NCBI GenBank assembly: GCA_021018815.1
Contig: JAITYX010000033.1
Coordinates: 3,211,001-3,275,000, forward strand
Direction of reading: 5' to 3'
DNA: 64,000 bases
Source: Talinum fruticosum
Lineage: Eukaryota; Streptophyta; Magnoliopsida; Caryophyllales; Talinaceae
Made by a program: the position numbers and the translations under genes. Of the stretch, positions 22,568 to 35,809 are shown one piece after another; the first letter of the stretch is position 1; each line of letters opens with the position of its first letter. The notes under the pieces were generated by a model that searched no databases, was not told the DNA's origin, and was given only the letters and a program-made list of their open reading frames with translations.

Positions 22568-25500
22568 ATGGCTCAACATTATGGAGAGTTTGATGAAGGA
22601 AGTTCATTCACTAGACCACCTAGGTTCAAAGGGTCCAACTTTTTCCACTAGAAGAAGCTAATGGAGTGTTTCATTCAAGATTGTGATGAAGAAGTCTACG
22701 AAGTCATCTCCGATGGAAACTACCATCCCATTAAGCAAGTTGGCAATCAAATTGTGGCAAAGGTGAAGTCAGAATTCACCTCATAAGAGAAAGAAAATCA
22801 CAAGAAGAACTTTAAAGTCATGAATATTCTAATGTGTGCTTTGGATGCCTCTGAATACAATAGAGTATTAGCCTCGTGATACTACTAAACAAGTATACGA
22901 CACTCTTGTCACTACCTAAGAAGGCATGAGCTAAGTAAGACAAATGAAGATAAGTTAGGACCTGCACAAGTACGAGATGTTCAAAATAGAGACCGACGAG
23001 AGCATCACTCGGATGTACATTTGCTTTACCGAGATTGCGAACAATCGAAGGCGCTTAGAAAGAAATATCAAATGAAGAAGTGGTTAGAAAGCTTCTAAGG
23101 AGTCTTGCAAAGAAGAGACGGGGCCTAAAGGTGACAACCATCAAGGAAGCCCAAGACCTTAGCAAGCTAAAACAAGGTGAACTTATTAAGAAGCTTCTCA
23201 CCTATGAGTTACACCTCAAGGAGGAAAAGCTCATCGAGGTTGCAAGATCTTGTTTTGAAACTCACTTAAGGTCAGACAAACCTTGATCTACTCCTTGGTT
23301 CTTAGTGTGATTCTTTTTGAAAAGAGAGACTTGGTTTTAACTTTTAAAAGGAGGATAACTCTTACAAGACTCTTCCAAAATTGACTCGAGAAAAATTCAT
23401 TTTAGAAAAGCTAATCATAGTCCTATTCATCCAATAAAGATAGAAATTTAGCAGAGAAAGGATTATCTAAAGAAGTCTCCTTAGTTTTTCAACAAAAAAA
23501 AGTTTTTCACAAAAAGGATACTCGATAAGGACGGTGACTGGGTTTGTAAGAGGAAGTGGGAAGGGTTAGTGTGTATTTTGTAGGCACCACAAGCTAAGAA
23601 AAAGAAAGACAATTGATATCTTCATAGTGGGTGCTCCAGCCGGATGTCAGCAGATTCAAGACTCTTTCCTAACCTAGAAAGGATGAATGGAGGGCAGGTC
23701 ATCTTTAGAGATAATAGCAAGGAAGATTGTAGGAATTCGTAGAGTTGCTCACGGTGATAAGTTAGTCAGCTTAGTCTACCTTGTCAAAGGTCCGAAGTAC
23801 AATCTTCTAAGAATCTCCCACCTGTGTGACAAAGGACAAGAGGTAAGATTCACTTAGACCAACAGCTTCATAATGACGCAACTTCAAAGGAGACAAAGCT
23901 CTCGGGTTTGAGGTCAGGTAACACTCATATCATCCCTCTAATTGATTCAACTTAGAACTTGTCATGTTTAAAAGCTTCGTTAATGATGAATCATGGACAT
24001 AACATCGTAGGTTAGGATATATTAGCATGCATACCGTTAAGAAACTAGCTTTATAAGGGTTAGCCCGAGGACTTCCTAAGTGTACCTTTAAGAAATATAA
24101 AATTTGTGATGCATGTACAAAAGGGAAACAAGTTAGATATTCATTTAAACAATTCAAAACTATTTTTACCTCAAAAGTGCTTGAATTGATTCATATAGAT
24201 TTATGTGGAGAAATCCTATTAAAAGCTTAGGAGGTAAATCATATGTACTTGTGATTTTCAATGATTTTCAAGATTTACCTGGGTTTGTTTTCCGAAAAGA
24301 AAAAATAAAGGCCCAAAAAAATGAAGTGGTGGAGTATGAGACTAAGATAAGAAGAATAAGAGTCGACTATGGAAGGGAGTTCGACTACTCAAAATTTGTT
24401 GATTTTTGCAACAAGAATTGAATCTCCTATAACTTCTCTACACCTAGAACCCCTAACAAAACGAAGTGGTGGAGAGAAAGAATAGAACTCTTGAAGAAAT
24501 AGGAAGGACAATGATGATTAAAAACGATCTTCCTTACTATTTCTTGGCTAAGACAAGTGAACACAACAAACTACACACTTAAAAGATGCCTCATCCGTCC
24601 AATATTGAATAAAATACGATATGAGCTATACAAGAGAAAGAAGCCCAACATCTCATACTTTAAGCCTTTTGGGTGTAAGTGATTTCTACATAACAACGGT
24701 AAGCATTATTTAACTAAGTTTGATGCTAGGTCGGACGAAGGTATTTTCCTTGGATATTCTTTACATAACAAGCTTACCGTATTTTCACTAAAAGGACAAA
24801 CAAAGTGGTAGAAAGTATCCACATTATCTTTAATGAGATTGATAATGGTAGGTTAAGCTGAATCCAATTTCTTAGACTTCAAATAGAGAATAAAGGACGA
24901 TGACATAGTTGAAACCGAGCTCAAAATGATGAAAATCATGAGAACCGAGCCAATAACAACAGACCTAGATCAAGAATATGCTCGGACAACTGAAAGAACA
25001 AGAAGAAACTAAGACATAACTAGCTCGGATAGCTAAAGAAACAAGTGTTAACCTTCTAACCTAGTAAACTAGAGGCCAAGTAAAGCGTTTAAATATGCTT
25101 CTAGTCATCCATCCGAAAACATCGTTTCGGACATCAACTTAGGAGTAAGAACTCGATCTTCTTTGCACAATTTATGTGCATTTTCAACATTTATTTCATT
25201 AATTGAATCTAAAAATGTAATAGAAGCCCAGCATAAACCTGAATGGGTAGAGGCCCTACAAGAATAACTCTCACAATTTGAATGAATCCAAGTTTGGATC
25301 TTGACTAAACGACCAACTAACCACCAAGTTATAGGAACCAAATTGGGCTTAGGTTATGAGATAGGAATTCTAAATGGCGATGATAGGAGAATTGAATTTC
25401 GTCCTTGGATTGCAAATTAAGCAAAGGAAAGATGGAATCTATGTCCACCAGTCCAAGTATGTCAATGAGTTACTCAAGAATTACAAACTTTAATATGCTA

Positions 25501-25899
25501 AGCTAGCAAGTAACTTCTATGGGTAGTAGTACCAAACTGGACTCGGACAAGAAAGGTAAGTCGAGTGGATTAGAAATTGTACAGAGGTATGATTGGATCT
25601 CTACTTTGCCTAACTTCTAGTAGGACGAGTTATTATGTTTAGTATTTGTCTATGTGTAAGATTTAAGCAAAACCAAAATAATCACATATCACTGCGTTGT
25701 AGAGGATCTTTAGATATCTTACATGGACTCGGACACTTGGTCTATGGTATTCAAAAGACTCAGGTCTAACTCTCATTGGCTACTCGGATGCTCGACTATG
25801 CTAGGTACAAGGTTGATACAAAAGAGTACTTTAGGAACATGCCAATTTCTCGATCAATCACTCATCTCCCGGCACTCGAAAGAAACATAACTTAGTTTC
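22568..25899 (+). pseudogene. gag-pol of Copia C, first part, heavily decayed
   Basis: Start ATG at 22568. The gag block KKLMECFIQDCDEEVYEVI lies near 22645-22700, where the codon before KKLMEC reads TAG in place of TGG. Gag continues to about 23280. The segment that B lacks is kept as remnants (23300-23580). The integrase region is near 24170-24560 (HIDLCGE-like, then YGREFDYSKF near 24370). At about 25349 the frame jumps from the start of RT straight to the NFVLGLQIKQ region, so most of RT including the YVDD box is deleted. RNase H begins, and Gypsy D interrupts it at 25905. Many TAG and TGA codons stand where CAA, CGA or TGG are expected. Confidence 0.85.
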
Positions 25900-25904
25900 C
25901 TTAT
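25900..25904. repeat. Target duplication CTTAT, left copy (Gypsy D)
   Basis: CTTAT precedes TGTAGACACC at 25905 and recurs at 55798-55802 after the 3' LTR end CCTACA. The RNase H reading of Copia C runs on across the two flanks once one copy is discounted. Confidence 0.95.
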
Positions 25905-27910
25905 TGTAGACACCTAAAAAGTGTTGTCCTTTATCTCTTTATTTCTATGTTTTGTTTGTTGGCCCGATGATGATAATCCCGAGTCCTGTTTGTGGATTTT
26001 GTATCTCGGACGGTAATCGACCGGTGTAACATAAGTTAGTAAACCACAAAGAACCCCAACGACTAAAAAAATAGTCTTTTACCTTGGGTTGGTCCACAAA
26101 TGCTCTTTTCTTTCGGACCGTCCAAGAGCCAGGTCGAGCCTTTAAAGATTGTGGAGTCCTATGTCTGTATGCCGGAAATTCCAAGTGTAGAATACCGAAT
26201 TCTACTTTTTCTAAATCGGACAAGGAGTCGAAGACCTGAAGACGACGTTAAAGCATTGCATTTCCCGATCGGGAGTATCAAAGTGCTGCATTTTAAGCTT
26301 CACCGGACCACCCACACGAGACTAGAAGCTTTTACCCCTATAAACAACGTCGTGGCCCGTGCCTCCTTCCAAAAGCATGGTGGAATGCTGCATTTTGACC
26401 TTGGAGAGTCCTCGGAGACACAACTAGGGCACGAAACCCTAGGAGGGTCTGGTTGACCGGTGTTCGCCTCCCTCTTTTATCCCGAGTTGTATCCGGTTTT
26501 ATCTTTTGTTAATCCAATTCAATCTCTTAGGATTTGGCCTAGTTTTATTTCAACTGTTTAGACGGCTAATAAAAGTCAAACCTTAGGTCATTTTTGACCT
26601 AGGTCCTCTCCTATAAATAGAGAGCCTTGGCTCTCGGTCAGCATACAACTTCTTGCCTTAACATCATGCTGCTGAAAGCCAACCTTAATACCTTCACCTA
26701 ATTGTTACTTTGTTGAAATTTATATAAACATTCACCTTTCACCGTTGAATCCGTGCAAAGAGTTAAAGAATATTCGATTATTTTGATCTCTGGGCACTCA
26801 TTCAACCGATCACTACCCTACCTTAGACACAATTCACAAAACTAGCCCTTTTCTTTGGATTATTGCTATTGCATCGAGAAATCTAGTGTAGAGATCTAGA
26901 TTAGCAAGGTGGGACAACCTCGAGGGCCATATTTCATCCTTCGAATGGTTATATTTATTTCTGTTTTATTGCTTACCATATTGTGGTTTAAGAGATCGAA
27001 TTGCTTTAATTTCCTCCCCGACCAATGTAATTTGTTATTATTTCTCGCTTTTCTTTCCATTATCGCTTTCTTTACCGCTTTTCTTTATTGCTTTCCTTGT
27101 TATGTTTTGGTTGCTTTAATTTTTCTTTGCATGTTGTATGTTGTTTTCTTACATCATTATTAATATGCTACTCGAACTAGTAATGGTCGTCTTCGGACAG
27201 ATAGAATGGATGGGTTTATCCCTATGTTTCGTACCCTTGCCCCTGAATCCGATTCTCGGTTCAAGACTAATGGAGTCAATTTTTAGCCTTTCTCGGTCTC
27301 GGTTTTCCCATACTAAGATCGAGAGAGCCAATTTTCTTTTTATGTTTTTGTTAGATTTCTCTTCCTAAAAACTAACCGGCAACTCCCTTATTTTATGTTT
27401 GATTCTACGCAAAATCGCATATGGTATTTTCTCGGTTGTAGGAAAAATTATGTTAGATTCTGGATCTCGCCCACTAGGTAGAGACCGAGGCTGGTTTCAC
27501 TAGCCACGGCCTCGGCCACCGCCCACCTTCCCTCGTGCAGGCCACGACCAGCACCTCGAGGTTAGTGGTGGTGGATTCGGTCCAGATTGATCTTTTCACA
27601 TCGTTCTAGCCCTCAAGCCTCATGGCAGAACCATAACCCTAATATCGTTAATTCCTTAATTAGAAAATAAGATCTCAGGAATTCTGAAAATAATTTATAA
27701 ATTAAAATAATTAATAAAATCGCCATTCAAACTTTGCCTAATCAAATTTAATAAAATTCAAAAATCTTAATAAAAGGTTCATCCGTACTCTCTAAAATTC
27801 ATTTTCAAAACCCTAAAATAATTTTTTCCACTTTCTAAAACCCTTAAGCCACAAAAGGCACATGGGGAAGCTCGGCCCTGTGGGTACGTCCATAGGCCGT
27901 GGTTCCTAAA
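25905..27910 (+). repeat. 5' LTR of Gypsy D
   Basis: 2006 bp, TGTAGACACC to TTCCTAAA (the 3' LTR has TTCCTACA). TATAAATA lies at 26612-26619, in CTCTCCTATAAATAGAG, with an inverted repeat AGGTCA...TGACCT directly before it (26585-26601). A stretch near 27465-27550 is GC-richer than its surroundings. Confidence 0.93.
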
Positions 27911-27911
27911 G

Positions 27912-27929
27912 TGGCGACTCCACTAGGGA
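27912..27929 (+). promoter_or_regulatory. Primer binding site of Gypsy D (tRNA-Arg type)
   Basis: TGGCGACTCCACTAGGGA, one base after the 5' LTR. Ogre and related Tat elements use a tRNA-Arg site of the form TGGCGACTC...GGGGA. One G-to-A change in the run of G. Confidence 0.88.
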
Positions 27930-29355
27930 AAGACTTTTTATCAAGAGGGCGAAACTTGAAAATTTGAGTAGTGTGTTTTTATGGTGTGTTTACATTAGGC
28001 ATCCCACATTTAGAAACCTTCAAACTAGTTTAAATATTGGTTTGGACCCCAAGGAAAACTTTATTGTACCCCTTGTTTACCCTTTATAGAGAGAGGCTGC
28101 CACTAGTTCCCGTATGCGGGCCTAACTAAGCTTGATTGCCCGAGGAAACAGTACCTCCTCCCTCGTAGCACGCCATCTCAGGCTAAACCTTCTAGTTAAC
28201 CGAGAGGAATTGGAATTTTGGTTGGTATCCTTATCTCGTGCAACCCATGGGGGACCAAATTTCGGACTACACCATGTATCCAAACTCTTGAACTTTTGGG
28301 CCATAGAACTTTTGGACTTCTAGGTTTTCCCTTAGACTTCATGTGCATGCTTGAATGAGTGTGTGTGTTTTTAGATTTCATCTTTGTTTGTAAGCCTTTA
28401 GGAATAGGTGATGAGTGCTTGATTAGACCCTTGCATGGGTGAAAATAAAACACTCTAATAAATTTCCTAGAGTCATTCCATTGTGCATTTAACCAAAAGC
28501 CAAAAAGCATTTTTCCCTATTAGGGTTGGTCCTTTATCCGCATTTTCCGTGTCATTCCAAAATTATCCTCCTAGTAGCCTAAGCAGTTGTTTGTGAAAGG
28601 GTCTTAACGGAAGTTCCTTTTTTTATTGTCTAGTCCTTTTTATTTTCTTTGCATTATCACATTCCATTTGCATCATCTCATATTAGACGAGTCTATTTGC
28701 ATTAGCCAAATAAAAAACATATTAGGTGAGTCCATTTGCATTACCCAAACAAAATCATCTCGTATTAGGTAAGTCCATTCACATTAGCCAAATAAAAACT
28801 TCTCATATTAGGTGAGTCCATTTGGATTAGCTAAATAAAACAACATCTCATATTAGGTGAATCTATTTGCATTAGCCCAAATAAAATCATTTCATATTAG
28901 GATAGATAAGTTTGTCATTCTCATTTTAGATTTAGTCCAAAGTTCATCTCAAATAGGAAAATGCATTATTTTGCAAGAAACATCTTTTCTTTAAGGATCA
29001 TGTGGCAATCAAATCATTTATCATATCATCATTGCATTCTTTATGTGCATCCAAATAAAAAGCATCCTTAGTCTCTTCGGGTCTTACACTTAAGTCTCTT
29101 CCTCCTAAGAGTGATCTTCTCTCGCATTGTCCTAAACCTCATCCGTTGGGCTGCAGAATAGGGAAGTTTACTGAAATTAAGTATTGTCGGAATCTGAGCT
29201 CTAAAAGATTAGAACGTCTCACCAAGGAGTCCAGCACATCTTCGTTTCTTTCTACTCCGTGGTCTACACCGGTGCAACAAGCTTCGAGTGCATACTACAC
29301 CATCACAATGCACTCCTTGTTCTAAGATAGTACCTAAAAAGAGTTCCCTTCTAAT
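27930..29355 (+). other. Long leader of Gypsy D between primer site and gag
   Basis: About 1.4 kb without a credible reading frame. It holds a tandem repeat at 28681-28894. Long leaders are common in Ogre-type elements. Confidence 0.75.
28681..28894 (+). repeat. Tandem repeat, five units of 39-45 bp
   Basis: Units start at 28681, 28720, 28763, 28806 and 28851, each opening TATTAG(G/A) and containing a GAGTC(C/T)ATTTGCATTAG-like core followed by CCAAATAAAA. A partial sixth start is at 28895. Unit lengths are 39, 43, 43, 45 and 44 bp. Confidence 0.9.
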
Positions 29356-30742
29356 GGATCCCAATCCCGAACCGTATCTTAACCTTAGTATGCTTAGTAA
29401 GAATATAACTAAGGTGGAAACCAAGTTGAGTGATCAAGAGGAACAGATATCCTCTATATCAAGAGATCTTAAGGAAATCATAAGGGCTATTGAGGTTAGT
29501 AAGAGATGTGAGGAAGTTGAACATTTGAGAAGGGAAGAAGCCGAAGAAGCCGAGCGTGGGAACAGGGAAATGACTTTGGTTATACCACCTCCACCCATCC
29601 CATCTACTCTAGGTAGTCCTAAACATGAATCCCCTAAGCTGAATCCAAATCTCGATATGACTCCCGTATAGACCGGATACAACGGATGTTGAAGGAGTCA
29701 TCTATGTTAAGTAATCATTATTTCGATCATAAGGGATTCACTTCAATCCCCAAGGGTAAACTACCTCTTAAGTTTACCATGCCTAATATTAAGTTCAAAG
29801 GTTCCGAGAATCCCCATCATCACATATGCAACTTCTTGGGAGCAATGACTCTCAAGAACATTCCCGAAGACATTTACCACATCATCTTCCCTGGACATTT
29901 AATACTGATCTCATGAATTGGTACAATACGGTTGACCCTCGCAAGATTGGTAACTTGATAGATTTGTGCAAGGAGTTCCTCCATCAATACTTCTATAACA
30001 TAGATCTACCTGTTACTCTTAGAGACTTGGAACTAATCAAGCAAGGCAAGAAGGAGAGCTTTACTAATTTCCTGATCGGATGGAGAGCAAAGGCAACCCA
30101 CATGATTGATCAACCCTCCAAGAAGGATTAAGTCCGCGTCATCATGAAGAACGTTCAACCCAATTATAACCAGTACCTCAAATTCCTACCCATGATGAAC
30201 TTTTCGACCCTCACGGATGCTAGTTTGTAGATAAAACAAGAACTATCCACTTGTGACCACAAAAATCGCGACCGGATATAAAGGTAATTATCATTTCAAA
30301 GATAAGAACACCTCCAATGCTCGGCAATGCTACCAGGGGTGCAGATATTGACGAGTGGCACCTTATCCATCTTTACCGAACCCACATTAGGTCGAGTAGG
30401 ATCGTTCTATTTTTATCCGAGATATTGACGAGTCACAACCACTTCTTAATTTACCTTCATTGGATCCGAAGTCTAGGGGCTGTGGGTAAGTGATGAAGAA
30501 GATGTCTATGAAACAAGAAGTGATGATAATAATAGTGATGACTTATGGGGCACACCACCCGTAAAAGAAGACTTTGGGGAAACACTAAAAGCCCCGTTGT
30601 TCGGTTTCTTACTAGATCAAGACGGCACAACGCACCCTTGGGTCCACAACAGACTCGGGAAACCCCAAAAGAGCCCGAAGTTACAAAGGAAGAAGACCCA
30701 ATTCTTAAACAACTCCACAAATTAAAAGTTGATATTTCAATC
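29356..30742 (+). pseudogene. gag of Gypsy D, broken
   Basis: A likely start is ATG 29356 (MDPNPEPYLNL). A coiled-coil segment follows (MLSKNITKVETKLSDQEEQ, about 29389-29445), then a Pro-rich stretch. The capsid-like retrotransposon gag domain (PF03732 type) runs from about 29730 to 30200, with LMNWYNTVDPRKIGNLIDLC near 29913-29970 and FTNFLIGWRAKATHMI near 30059-30105. Stops lie at 29669 and 30129, and a frameshift lies near 29895. A Glu/Pro-rich tail reaches 30742. No zinc knuckle was seen. Confidence 0.82.
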
Positions 30743-30899
30743 TAACAATTAATATTTACTTCCCGAAACATAGGCAAGCTTTAATTGATGCACTCAGCAA
30801 CATTGAAGTTTCCCTGAAAAGACACCGAGAGGAAATAGTAGGATTGGTTAACGAGTGGGGATGGAACCATTACTTTTGATCGAAGGATCTCCTAGCAGA

Positions 30900-33800
30900 A
30901 GGCGTTGCACTCAACAATGCCCTTTACTTAAGCTGTAACATGCATCAACAAGTTTGTTCCTTTAACCTTGGTAGATAATAGATCGATAGTCAACGTGTGC
31001 CCTTGGAGAACTACGAAGAGGTTAAGAATTAAGGAGCAACAAATCTCTAAGAAAACTGTTCATATCCGAGCTTATGATAATTCTAGAAGAACAGTCCTAG
31101 GAACAAGTGACCCTACGAGTCAATATAGGGCCAGTGGAGAGGAATATCGAATTTCAAGTCTTAGATATCCCAACCACTTTCAATCTGCTTCTAGGACGCC
31201 CTTGGTTGCACGATCATCGAGCAGTGCCCTCTACACTGCATCGAAGGTCAAAATGATTATTAAAGGTGAAGTCATAACTATTAACGGGGATAATCTTTGT
31301 GCTACTATCACTTCCAAAGAGTCTCATACTGGAGATCGAGCACGATACTAATGATGAAGAACTTTACTGGATTTGAAACCGTCGCTGCTTTAAAAGGGAT
31401 GAAGCACCTTTTACCTTTAACCCTTTCGGCAACCCTAGTGTCCAATCAATGCTTAGGAAGAAGGGGTATTTTCTAGGTCTTCCTACGAGTCGAAGGGCAT
31501 ACCACCCTATTTTTCCACCCCTTGAACCCACTAACAACTACAACTTTGGGCTAGGCTATCAACCTACCACTTAGGATATAGCTCAAGCCAAGTGGGAAAT
31601 TCAAGTGAAGAGGACTGCACCACACACAGTCTCCTGTATTAAGCCCTTTCCTTATACCCCGAATGGGCAATTTCGAGAGAAGTAGACAACTTTCCTTATT
31701 ATGGTTTTCCCGAGTCCTATTACATCAAGGATAGGGATATTCTAGTACCTGGTTTAGAGGTCTTCAATGACTGCTATATTCTGGAAAAGGAGGCATCTCA
31801 CCTCCTTACAAAGGGATAGTCCACATCAGATCGGACCGGTCTCGTCTCAAACAATCTTTTTGGCCTTCCGTTCAGCCGAGAGGGTAATTTAGAACGGAAC
31901 TCAATCTCAATGTTGTCACGAGCTATATTGCATCCGCAGTTCGATCCATCCAGGTTCATCACCAATGCTGATATAGAAGGGTCCAAGCATGTTACTTGGA
32001 TTGATGTTGAGGAGGGTCAAGAATTTCCTCTTAGCCTAGGAGCGCATCCTTGTTCCGAGTCTAGTTTTAGGGCCTGTACTTCTTCTTCTTTTGTTGTTTC
32101 TAGTTCTGTCATTTCCAATTCTGTTTCGAGTCTAATGTACTCGTTTCCTCAATTAATAAAGTTAATCGTTCCGCTTACTCCTTGCCTCCTCTTTCTCTTT
32201 ATTGTTTTGCCTCTAATGATGAACAAGAAATTCCTAAAGAATTAATAAAAGCTATGGACGATCATGAAAATCGCTCACCAATAATAGAGGAAACAATAAC
32301 AATTAATCTAGGGTCAACCGATTAACCCCAAGAGCTGGGAGAAAACCGATTAACCCATATAAAATTCATCGATGTCTTCGCATGGTCTTACAAAGACATG
32401 CCGGGTATAGATCCGAGTATAACAGAACACAAAATTCCGCTTTATGAGGATGCTAAGCTTGTTAAGTAGAAGTTGAGGAGGATAAAACAAGAATGGGCCT
32501 TGAAGATTAAGGAAGAGGTTTAGAAAGAGTTGGAGGCTGGTTTTATTAAGGTAGTCCACTATCCTTAGTGGGTAGCAAATATAGTTGTAGTCCTGAAGAA
32601 AGATGGCAGGGTTCGTATGTGCGTCAACTTCGGGGATTTAAATAAGGCCAGTCCTAAAGATGATTTCCGTTGCCTCATATCGATTTACGGTGGATAATAC
32701 AGCGAGTTATGCTTTGCTCTCATTCATGGACGGTTAAGCCGGTATAATCAAGTGAAGATGGCTGAAGAAGACATGGAAAAGATGACCTTCATCACTCAAT
32801 GCAGGACTTATCGCTATGTGGTGATGCCATTTGGGCTCAAAACTACGGGTGCAACGTATCGGAGGACAAAGCAACTACACTCATCGCATGATATGATCTA
32901 CAAAGAAGCCGAAGTATATGTAGATGATGTGATTGGAAAATCCAAGGAAAGGGCGGGGCAATTACCCAGCCTAAGAAAGTTCTTCCATAGACTAAGAAAG
33001 TTCAAAATATGCCTTAATCCTAAAAATGTGCCTTTGGGGTAACCTCCGGCAAACTATTAGGCTATGTTATCAGTCTTATAGGAATTGGAGTTGATCTATC
33101 TAAGATCAAAGCAATTCAAGAGATCCCTCCACAGAGTACGGAGTAAGACCTAAGGGGTTTCCTAAGACGTTTTCAGTACATTAGTCATTTCATATCAAAT
33201 CGACTATGGTCCGTAAACCCATTTTCAAGAAGTTAAAGAAAGGATCTGAGCCCATTTGGGTTGCCGAGTGCCCACAAGCATTCGGGAAGGTTAAGGAATA
33301 CCTAGCTAATCCTCTAGTGTCGGTTCCGCCCCTATAAGGGATACCTTTACTTTTATATCTCACCACAACGGAAACCGCTATGTGAGCCATGTTAGCTCAA
33401 CGAAATCAAAAAGAAGAACGTTTGATCTACTATCTTAGAAAGAAGTTCCTGGACTATGAGACTGGATATACACGGCTAGAGAAGTCATCTTTGGCTTTAG
33501 TTTAGGCTACCAAGAAGCTCGGACACTACATGTTAGCCCACACAATACATGTGGTAGCACCTATGAATCCTATTAAGTACATACATGAGCAACCTAATAT
33601 TAGTAGTAAGATAGCGCGATGGACTGTCATGCTATAAGAATTAGAACCGAAGTTTGTCCCTTAAAAAGCGATCAAAGGAAGGATAGTGTCACAATTCTTA
33701 GTTGATCTACCCGTGCCTAAATCGCAACTCGAACACCTTGACTACCCCGATGAAGATATTTTACAAGTAGAGGTGGACGTTTGGACAATGTACTTCGATG

Positions 33801-35510
33801 GCGCTTCCAACCGTAAGGGCTTTAGAGTACGAATTCTTTTAGTCTTGCCAAAGGGAGCACATACTCCCATTTCAGCTTAAATTAGACATCAAGGTCACCG
33901 ATAATGTTGCATAATATGAAGCTTATATCACGGGACTTGAATCTGCAACGGTTATCGGGGTCAAGAATATCGGGGTTTTCAATGATTCCAATCTAATCAT
34001 CAACCAAATTTCGCAAAGTTGGAAGTTATGTAGTGAAGCCTTGGCACCTTACCAAGCATACTTGACGGAATTATCTAAACATTTTGAGATGATCTCTTTC
34101 ACCTACCTTCTTAGGGATGACAATCAATTTGTGGATGCACTAGGTAAGTTAGCATCCATGATCAATATCCCTATCGGCATTCACTCAATGCCTGTCCACA
34201 TTGAGCGACGAAGTCAGCCCGCACACGTCTATACCGTAGAAATGTCTAATACTCGACTATACCAGTAGGTATCATCATATTAATGAGTACTTGGATAACC
34301 AAGAGTATCCTTTGGACTCCACACCTAGAGCCCAACGAGCCATCAAGGTGTTGGATGCACAATTCTTCATCAATCAAGGACAACTATTCAAGAAAACTAA
34401 CTCTAGGATTAGCTTACTTTGTGTCAATCAACATGAAGTAAAGCGCATCATGGAAAAGATTCATGGAGGAGAGTGCGAACCTCATATGAATAGTAGGATG
34501 TTGGTCCAGAAGGTTCGGAGACTTGGTTATTACTGGTCAATTATGGCAGCAGATTGTCACGACTTTGTTAGAAGGTGCCATAAATGTCAAGTGTATGCAA
34601 ACTTACAACACCAACCCCCGTCGTCTCTCACTACACTATCTTCACCTTGGCCATTTTCAGTTTGGGGAATAGACATTATTGGCAAGGTGACTCCTAAGGG
34701 AACAGGTGGTCACGAGTTTGTGTTAATAGCAATCGGCTACTTCACCAAATGGGTAGAGGCAGCTTCCTATGCAACCTTGACGTCGAAACAGGTAGCCAAA
34801 TTCATCACCCGAAACATTATATGTCGTTATGGAGTGCCCCACGAGCTTGTAAGTGACCATGGTAGTCATTTCAAGAAGGAAGTAACGGATTTGTTGATTA
34901 AGTATAAAATTCGGCATCACAAATCTTCTCCGTATCGTCGCTAGACTAACGGAGCGATTAAAGCCGCTAATAAGAATATCCGAGAGGATAGTGGAGAAAA
35001 TGGAAGTTACTTATAAGGATTGGCCGGATAAATTACCATTCACTTTGTGGGATTATAGAACTTCTATTAGATCCTCCATGGAAGCAACGCCTTACTCTTT
35101 AGTCTATTGCTTGGAAGCAGTCCTTCCAGTTGAAATTGCTATTCCTTCGTTAAGGATAATTGCTGAGAGCCAAATTCCGAAAGTTGAGTGGGCTAAAGCA
35201 CGTTATGAGGAATTAGTATTATTGGATGAGAGGCACCTCAACACCTTGCATAATGTCCAAATATACCAAGCTCGTATATCCAGGGCATTCAATAAGAAGG
35301 TTAAGCCTCGCAAATTGGGGATTTGGTCCTTAGAGAGGTAAGAGCACCAATTCATGATCCACGAGGGAAATTTAAGCCCAACTGGTAAGGCCCATTCATA
35401 CTTAATCGGATTTTACCTAACGGAGCGAGTAAAATTAACCGATTTAGATGGAGGAGATTTTTCAAGTACACCTATCTGGATTAGTTAAAGAAGTACTACA
35501 CCTAGCATAT
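30900..35510 (+). pseudogene. pol of Gypsy D: protease, RT, RNase H, second RNase H, integrase, broken
   Basis: Protease: VDNRSIVNVCPW near 30968, where Ogre/Tat has Asp-Asn-Gly-Ser, then LLLGRPWLHDHRAVPS near 31180-31230. RT: KKDGRVRMCVNF near 32595, MPFGLKTTGATY near 32824, YVDDVIGKSKE near 32917. RNase H: ERLIYYLRKKFLDYETGYT near 33418. Additional (archaeal-like) RNase H: WTMYFDGASNRKG near 33782 to about 34160, a hallmark of the Tat group. Integrase: HHCC-type finger (IHGGECEPHMN near 34460; CHDFVRRCHKCQ near 34557), core Asp in WGIDIIG and SDHGSHF. The third catalytic position reads Lys (34960-34962), with a stop at 34942-34944. A tail with HDPRGKF and KKYYT ends near 35510. Many stops and frameshifts. 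Confidence 0.88.
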
Positions 35511-35809
35511 CCCTAGGTAATGGGCCGAGCCTAGCCCAACCAGGTTTGGCTAAGGTGGGAACCGACCACCATTCGGTCAACGGTGGACTGGCCGGGCCAC
35601 CGTTTTCCTTTCTTTTTCTGGTTTTCTTTGGTTCGCTCATGCATAATACTTACTTTTATTCAATAAAAGGTAACCCTACTACCTACCTAAATACATAGCT
35701 AATAAAAGGAATTTAATTGGAAGCACACTACTTGTAAAATAAACACTTGTTCTAAAGAGGCAAAACTAATCCTCGTTTATTCTAACTCAAATTCCTAGGA
35801 ATTCGAGTC
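35511..35809 (+). other. Spacer of Gypsy D after pol
   Basis: Non-coding. Holds a short GC-rich patch (CCGGGCCACCG near 35592) that looks like the foot of the pol 3' region. The first antisense unit ends just beyond it. Confidence 0.6.

Noticed and set aside
26909..27368. Hydrophobic plus-strand frames (84 and 76 codons) that look like membrane proteins
   Set aside because: They are T-rich LTR sequence of Gypsy D. The matching part of the 3' LTR (54900-55280) does not keep the frames.
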